NCBI RefSeq assembly: GCF_003014715.1
Contig: NZ_PYAV01000002.1
Span: 124,001 to 188,000 of the forward strand
DNA: 64,000 nucleotides
Origin: Salsuginibacillus halophilus
Lineage (GTDB): Bacteria; Bacillota; Bacilli; Bacillales; Marinococcaceae
Direction: 5' to 3'
Shown: piece after piece, positions 60,985 through 64,000 of the stretch
Numbering within the stretch: position 1 is the stretch's first letter
How the letters are laid out: each line of letters starts with the position of its first letter
Notes under the pieces: generated by a model
The model's database searches: none
What the model was told of the DNA's origin: nothing
The model's input: only the letters and a program-made list of their open reading frames with translations
Position numbers and translations under genes: made by a program

Positions 60985-63558
60985 GTGAAAGTGATAGCAA
61001 CACATCAAAACGCAGATTTTGACGGTGCCGCTTCTGTACTAGCGGCAAGTAAGTTATATCCGGACGCTGTTCCGTTATTACCTGACCAGCAACAACCGAT
61101 GGTTAAACAGTTCTTTGCAATTTATAAAGATGAGCTTCCTTTTCAGAGCCCTAAAAACATCACCCATGAAAACGTTACCAGCATTGTTTTAGTTGATACG
61201 TCACAACTGCAGCGTATCGGTGATTTTAGTGAAAAATGGCGGATTGAAAAAGTTGATGTTTTTGATCATCACCCGGTAACAGAGAGCAGCTTTCCGCCGG
61301 GTGATGGTGAAATCAGCAATACCGGCGCTGCTGTCACACTTTTGATCGAGCGGCTGGCTGCTCAACAGATTGAGCTTTCCTCTATTGAGGCAACACTTTT
61401 AGGGCTCGGCCTCTACACTGATACAGGCTCGTTATCATTTACAACAACGACGAAACGGGACTTACAAGCTGCAGTGTTCTTAATGGACGCCGGGATGAAC
61501 CTTGCTTTAATTCATCAGTTTTCTTCTGAATCACTTACAACTGAACAGCAACAGATGTTTCAAGATTTGTTAAACAGTGTTGAAGAGATTGAACTCGAAG
61601 GCCAATCTCTTTTAATTGCTCATACTTCGAGCGCTTCATTTAAAAGCGGTCTTGGCATTTTAAGTGCGAAAGTACTTGAGACAACTGGGGCTCACGGTGT
61701 CTTTGCAGTTGCAGCCATGGATGACCGTATTTTTGTAACCGGTCGCTCCCAATCCGAGCGTCTTGACGTTCGTCCGCTTATTCAAGAGCTTGGCGGCGGG
61801 GGGCATGCTAAAGCTGCTGCAGCCACGGTCAAACATCAATCACTTCAAGAAATTATTCATACCATTCATGAGCACGCTTTTCATTGTGTGAAACCTGCAC
61901 TCAAGGCTGAAGATTTAATGTCAAGCCCAGTCAAAACTTTAAGGTCAGATGTTACGATCCAAGAAGCTAAAGATTATATGACACGCTACAGCCATACCGG
62001 CTTTCCGATCATTGACAATGACGAGCTGACCGGCATCATCTCAAAACGTGATGTAGATAAAGCAATACATCATGGGCTCGGTCACGCTCCGGTCAAAGGA
62101 TATATGAGTACACATCTAGTTACACTTCAGCCGGAGGAGCCACTGGAACGGATACAAAAAACCATGATTACAAAAAATGTTGGACGACTGCCTGTTGTTC
62201 AAGATGGGCAGGTTATCGGGATTGTATCGCGGACTGATTTAATTCATGTTCTACACAACGAAGATGTTCAAGCGCAGCTCTATGAAGAGGAAAATGCAAC
62301 ACAGCTTATGCATGAGCAGTTTTCTAAGGAGACGATTCACTTTCTTCAACAAGTTGGTGAGCTTGCAGACGAGCTAGATACGAACGCTTATATGATTGGT
62401 GGTATTGTGCGTGACTTATTTCTAAGACGACCAAATGAAGATATAGATATTGCAGTTGAGGGAAAAGCTGATATCTTTGCTGAAAAAGCGGCTGAGCGTT
62501 TTAAAGGTACAGTACAATTTCATGAAAGTTTCGGTACAGCTCAGCTTGTACTTCCGAATGGGGATAAAATTGATGTTACGAGTTCCCGTACAGAATACTA
62601 CTTAAAACCAGCAGCCCTCCCGACTGTAGAGCGATCCAATGTACAGGAAGACTTGGCTCGTAGAGACTTCACGATTAACGCAATGGCTATTCAATTAAAC
62701 AGTGGTGATTTCGGCCGCTTAATTGATGCTTACAATGGAAAAAACGACTTAACAAACAAAGTATTGCGGACGTTGCACAACTTAAGTTTTGTTGAAGACC
62801 CTACCCGTATTTTACGTGCTGTCAGGTTCGAAACCCGGCTCGGCTACAAAATGGATAAAGATACAGAGAACTTTGCTCGCCAGCGGCCAACTTCCATTCA
62901 GTCCCTGTCTAAAGACCGGGTTTGGTCGGAGTTCCAGCATTTTCTACAAGAAGTTGCACCTGGAGAGATGTTTGCAAGACTCGAAGAACTTGATGTCTTA
63001 GATGCATTTATGCCTGGTGCTTCATTTAAACCTCCCGTCGTGACAGCTCTCTTTCAACGCGTTCGCTCGAACAACCTAAATGTAGATGAAAAAATGAACA
63101 CACTCATCCAACTTTTAGCATTGTTTACCGAGAGCCGCAGCAGCTTTGAAAAGAGCCTTTTGTGGATGCGTTCCAACCCAGAGCGTACGCTCGTACAACA
63201 AATTATAAGTCTTTACGATACAACATGGATTAAAGATGTTGCTTACGGAGCTCTGCACGATGCCTTTTCGCATGTTCAAAATATGTCACTCTGGTTTACA
63301 TCACGCTGGTTTGAAGCAGCAGATGAGTCAGAAAAAGCTTATGTGCTTTATACTTATTTTGAAAAAAAACAATCCATGCCTGAGCTCATTAACGGAGATG
63401 ATTTGCGTAAATTCGGGCTTTCTCCGGGTCCCCAATATAAAGAGATCATACACAAAGTTGAAAAAGCATGGTTTGATGCTTTACTCACAACAAGAGACGA
63501 GGCACTTTCATTTGCTCAAGGGCAAGTCGAGGCATATATGAAACAATTGAACGACTAA
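60985..63558 (+). CDS. DHH-phosphoesterase / CBS / tRNA nucleotidyltransferase-type fusion protein
   Basis: 857 aa, four parts in order. 1-300: DHH/DHHA1 phosphoesterase (THQNADFDG with D11, D13; LVDTSQ D71; VFDHHP 92-97; LYTDTGSLSF; GGGGHAKAAA 270-279), the nanoRNase/recJ-like metal site. 305-425: two CBS domains (AEDLMSSPVKTL, VKGYMSTHLVTL), which may bind adenine nucleotides. 450-600: class II tRNA nucleotidyltransferase/poly(A) polymerase head (MIGGIVRDLFLRRPNEDIDIAV with D486/D488; ARRDFTINAMA). 600-857: RNA-binding body. The architecture matches the large A-adding/poly(A)-polymerase type proteins known from some bacteria. The start is GTG 60985 after GGATGG. Confidence 0.9.
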   Translation: MKVIATHQNADFDGAASVLAASKLYPDAVPLLPDQQQPMVKQFFAIYKDELPFQSPKNITHENVTSIVLVDTSQLQRIGDFSEKWRIEKVDVFDHHPVTESSFPPGDGEISNTGAAVTLLIERLAAQQIELSSIEATLLGLGLYTDTGSLSFTTTTKRDLQAAVFLMDAGMNLALIHQFSSESLTTEQQQMFQDLLNSVEEIELEGQSLLIAHTSSASFKSGLGILSAKVLETTGAHGVFAVAAMDDRIFVTGRSQSERLDVRPLIQELGGGGHAKAAAATVKHQSLQEIIHTIHEHAFHCVKPALKAEDLMSSPVKTLRSDVTIQEAKDYMTRYSHTGFPIIDNDELTGIISKRDVDKAIHHGLGHAPVKGYMSTHLVTLQPEEPLERIQKTMITKNVGRLPVVQDGQVIGIVSRTDLIHVLHNEDVQAQLYEEENATQLMHEQFSKETIHFLQQVGELADELDTNAYMIGGIVRDLFLRRPNEDIDIAVEGKADIFAEKAAERFKGTVQFHESFGTAQLVLPNGDKIDVTSSRTEYYLKPAALPTVERSNVQEDLARRDFTINAMAIQLNSGDFGRLIDAYNGKNDLTNKVLRTLHNLSFVEDPTRILRAVRFETRLGYKMDKDTENFARQRPTSIQSLSKDRVWSEFQHFLQEVAPGEMFARLEELDVLDAFMPGASFKPPVVTALFQRVRSNNLNVDEKMNTLIQLLALFTESRSSFEKSLLWMRSNPERTLVQQIISLYDTTWIKDVAYGALHDAFSHVQNMSLWFTSRWFEAADESEKAYVLYTYFEKKQSMPELINGDDLRKFGLSPGPQYKEIIHKVEKAWFDALLTTRDEALSFAQGQVEAYMKQLND

Positions 63559-63632
63559 TTTTTCACAAAAAATAGTCAGTAACGTCACAATCTGCTATAA
63601 TCGGCTTGACTGTGCAAGGAGGATGAACCAAT

Positions 63633-64000
63633 TTGAACCGTTATGAAGCCCGTGTCGAGCGTGAACGAAAACGGCTCAGGCGCAAGTTTATCATGCTTGG
63701 GCTTTTGAAAAGCGTACTTGCTGCTTTATTTATCTGGAGTCCATTGGAAAATAAAGTTGCATCAGACCCTGAGCAATCGACGTCGAAAACATCGATGGAA
63801 AGCGCTAAAGCCGAAAGTGCTGCGACTGACGAAACAAGTGATGAAGAAGAAATAAATGATAAAAAAGAAAATCGCGAGCCAATGCATGTGCTTCTTGTAG
63901 GTATCGATGAAAAAGAACATGAATCACATGCACGCACAGATACAATGATGGCCGCAAAGTATGACCCTGGAGTAAATGAAATTCGACTTGCTTCTTTGAT
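63633..64000 (+). CDS. LytR-CpsA-Psr (LCP) family wall-polymer ligase, 3' end outside window
   Basis: The first 122 codons are visible. TTG start at 63633 after AGGAGGATG. Basic N-terminus (RYEARVERERKRLRRKF), one membrane helix (FIMLGLLKSVLAALFIW), a Ser/Glu-rich extracellular linker, then the start of the LCP domain: MHVLLVGIDEKEHESHARTDTMMAAKYDP, the diagnostic LLxGxD...RTDTMM segment. LCP enzymes attach teichoic acids or capsule polymers to peptidoglycan. 74 bases after the nucleotidyltransferase fusion. Confidence 0.85.
   Translation, partial: MNRYEARVERERKRLRRKFIMLGLLKSVLAALFIWSPLENKVASDPEQSTSKTSMESAKAESAATDETSDEEEINDKKENREPMHVLLVGIDEKEHESHARTDTMMAAKYDPGVNEIRLASL

Overview
The window looks like a chromosomal segment of a moderately halophilic or haloalkaliphilic, endospore-forming Bacillaceae. 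The evidence is long synteny with the Bacillus subtilis yku and yjb/yjc neighbourhoods (ykuU/ykuT/dapL/dapH; yjbA-trpS; spx-mecA-coiA-pepF; spxH-yjbI-yjbJ-yjbK; yjbL-yjbM-nadK-yjbO; prpE; fabI-cotO-cotZ; yjcF-yjcG-yjcH), spore-coat genes, a YjcZ micro-protein, strong Gram-positive ribosome binding sites with frequent GTG/TTG starts, an ectoine hydroxylase, and acidic protein compositions. Species cannot be fixed from the sequence alone.

Layout. 1-7.8 kb: peroxiredoxin, MscS channel, the acetyl branch of diaminopimelate/lysine synthesis (dapH, a class III aminotransferase, dapL) and the glyoxylate shunt (aceB-aceA) behind a cluster of CTGTTA/TAACAG repeats. 8-13 kb: an EAL phosphodiesterase with a spoiled GGDEF domain, an HD-GYP-like protein, an intact tnpB element and an HPr-like protein. 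13-19 kb: MntP/MscS pair, amidohydrolase, tRNA-Val, Cu/Zn superoxide dismutase lipoprotein, DUF59 Fe-S factor. 19.5-23.5 kb: trehalose operon treP-treA-treR with TreR-type operators and a cre-like box. 23.5-35 kb: redox and dehydrogenase genes, ectD, fumC, a yjcH-yjcG-yjcF operon and a decayed tnpB. 35-38 kb: spore-coat and sporulation genes. 38-60 kb: the yjb-type core (fabI, prpE, rluD-family, nadK, relQ-type synthetase, CYTH, lytic transglycosylase, truncated haemoglobin, spxH, pepF, coiA, mecA, spx), then transporters, trpS and yjbA. 60-64 kb: two unrecognised genes, a large DHH-CBS-tRNA nucleotidyltransferase fusion and the start of an LCP-family gene.

How it works together. Spx, its ClpXP adaptor SpxH, MecA and CoiA form the stress/competence proteolysis group. 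The peroxiredoxin, SOD, truncated haemoglobin and thioredoxin-like proteins cover redox stress. EctD and two MscS channels cover osmotic stress. The trehalose operon carries its own regulator.

The least ordinary signal is a family of non-coding repeats (copies from 8000, 14897-15367, 26382-26964 and 33081-33430). All begin with the same 16-base end, and each sits directly against the hairpin of a Rho-independent terminator. In two full copies the whole hairpin is repeated on the far side, and in a third half of it is. An internal hairpin of the repeat shows a compensatory base-pair change between two copies. One copy is truncated near an isolated IS200/IS605-type right-end hairpin whose edge coincides with the stop codon of the EAL gene. 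No CRISPR array or prophage was seen.
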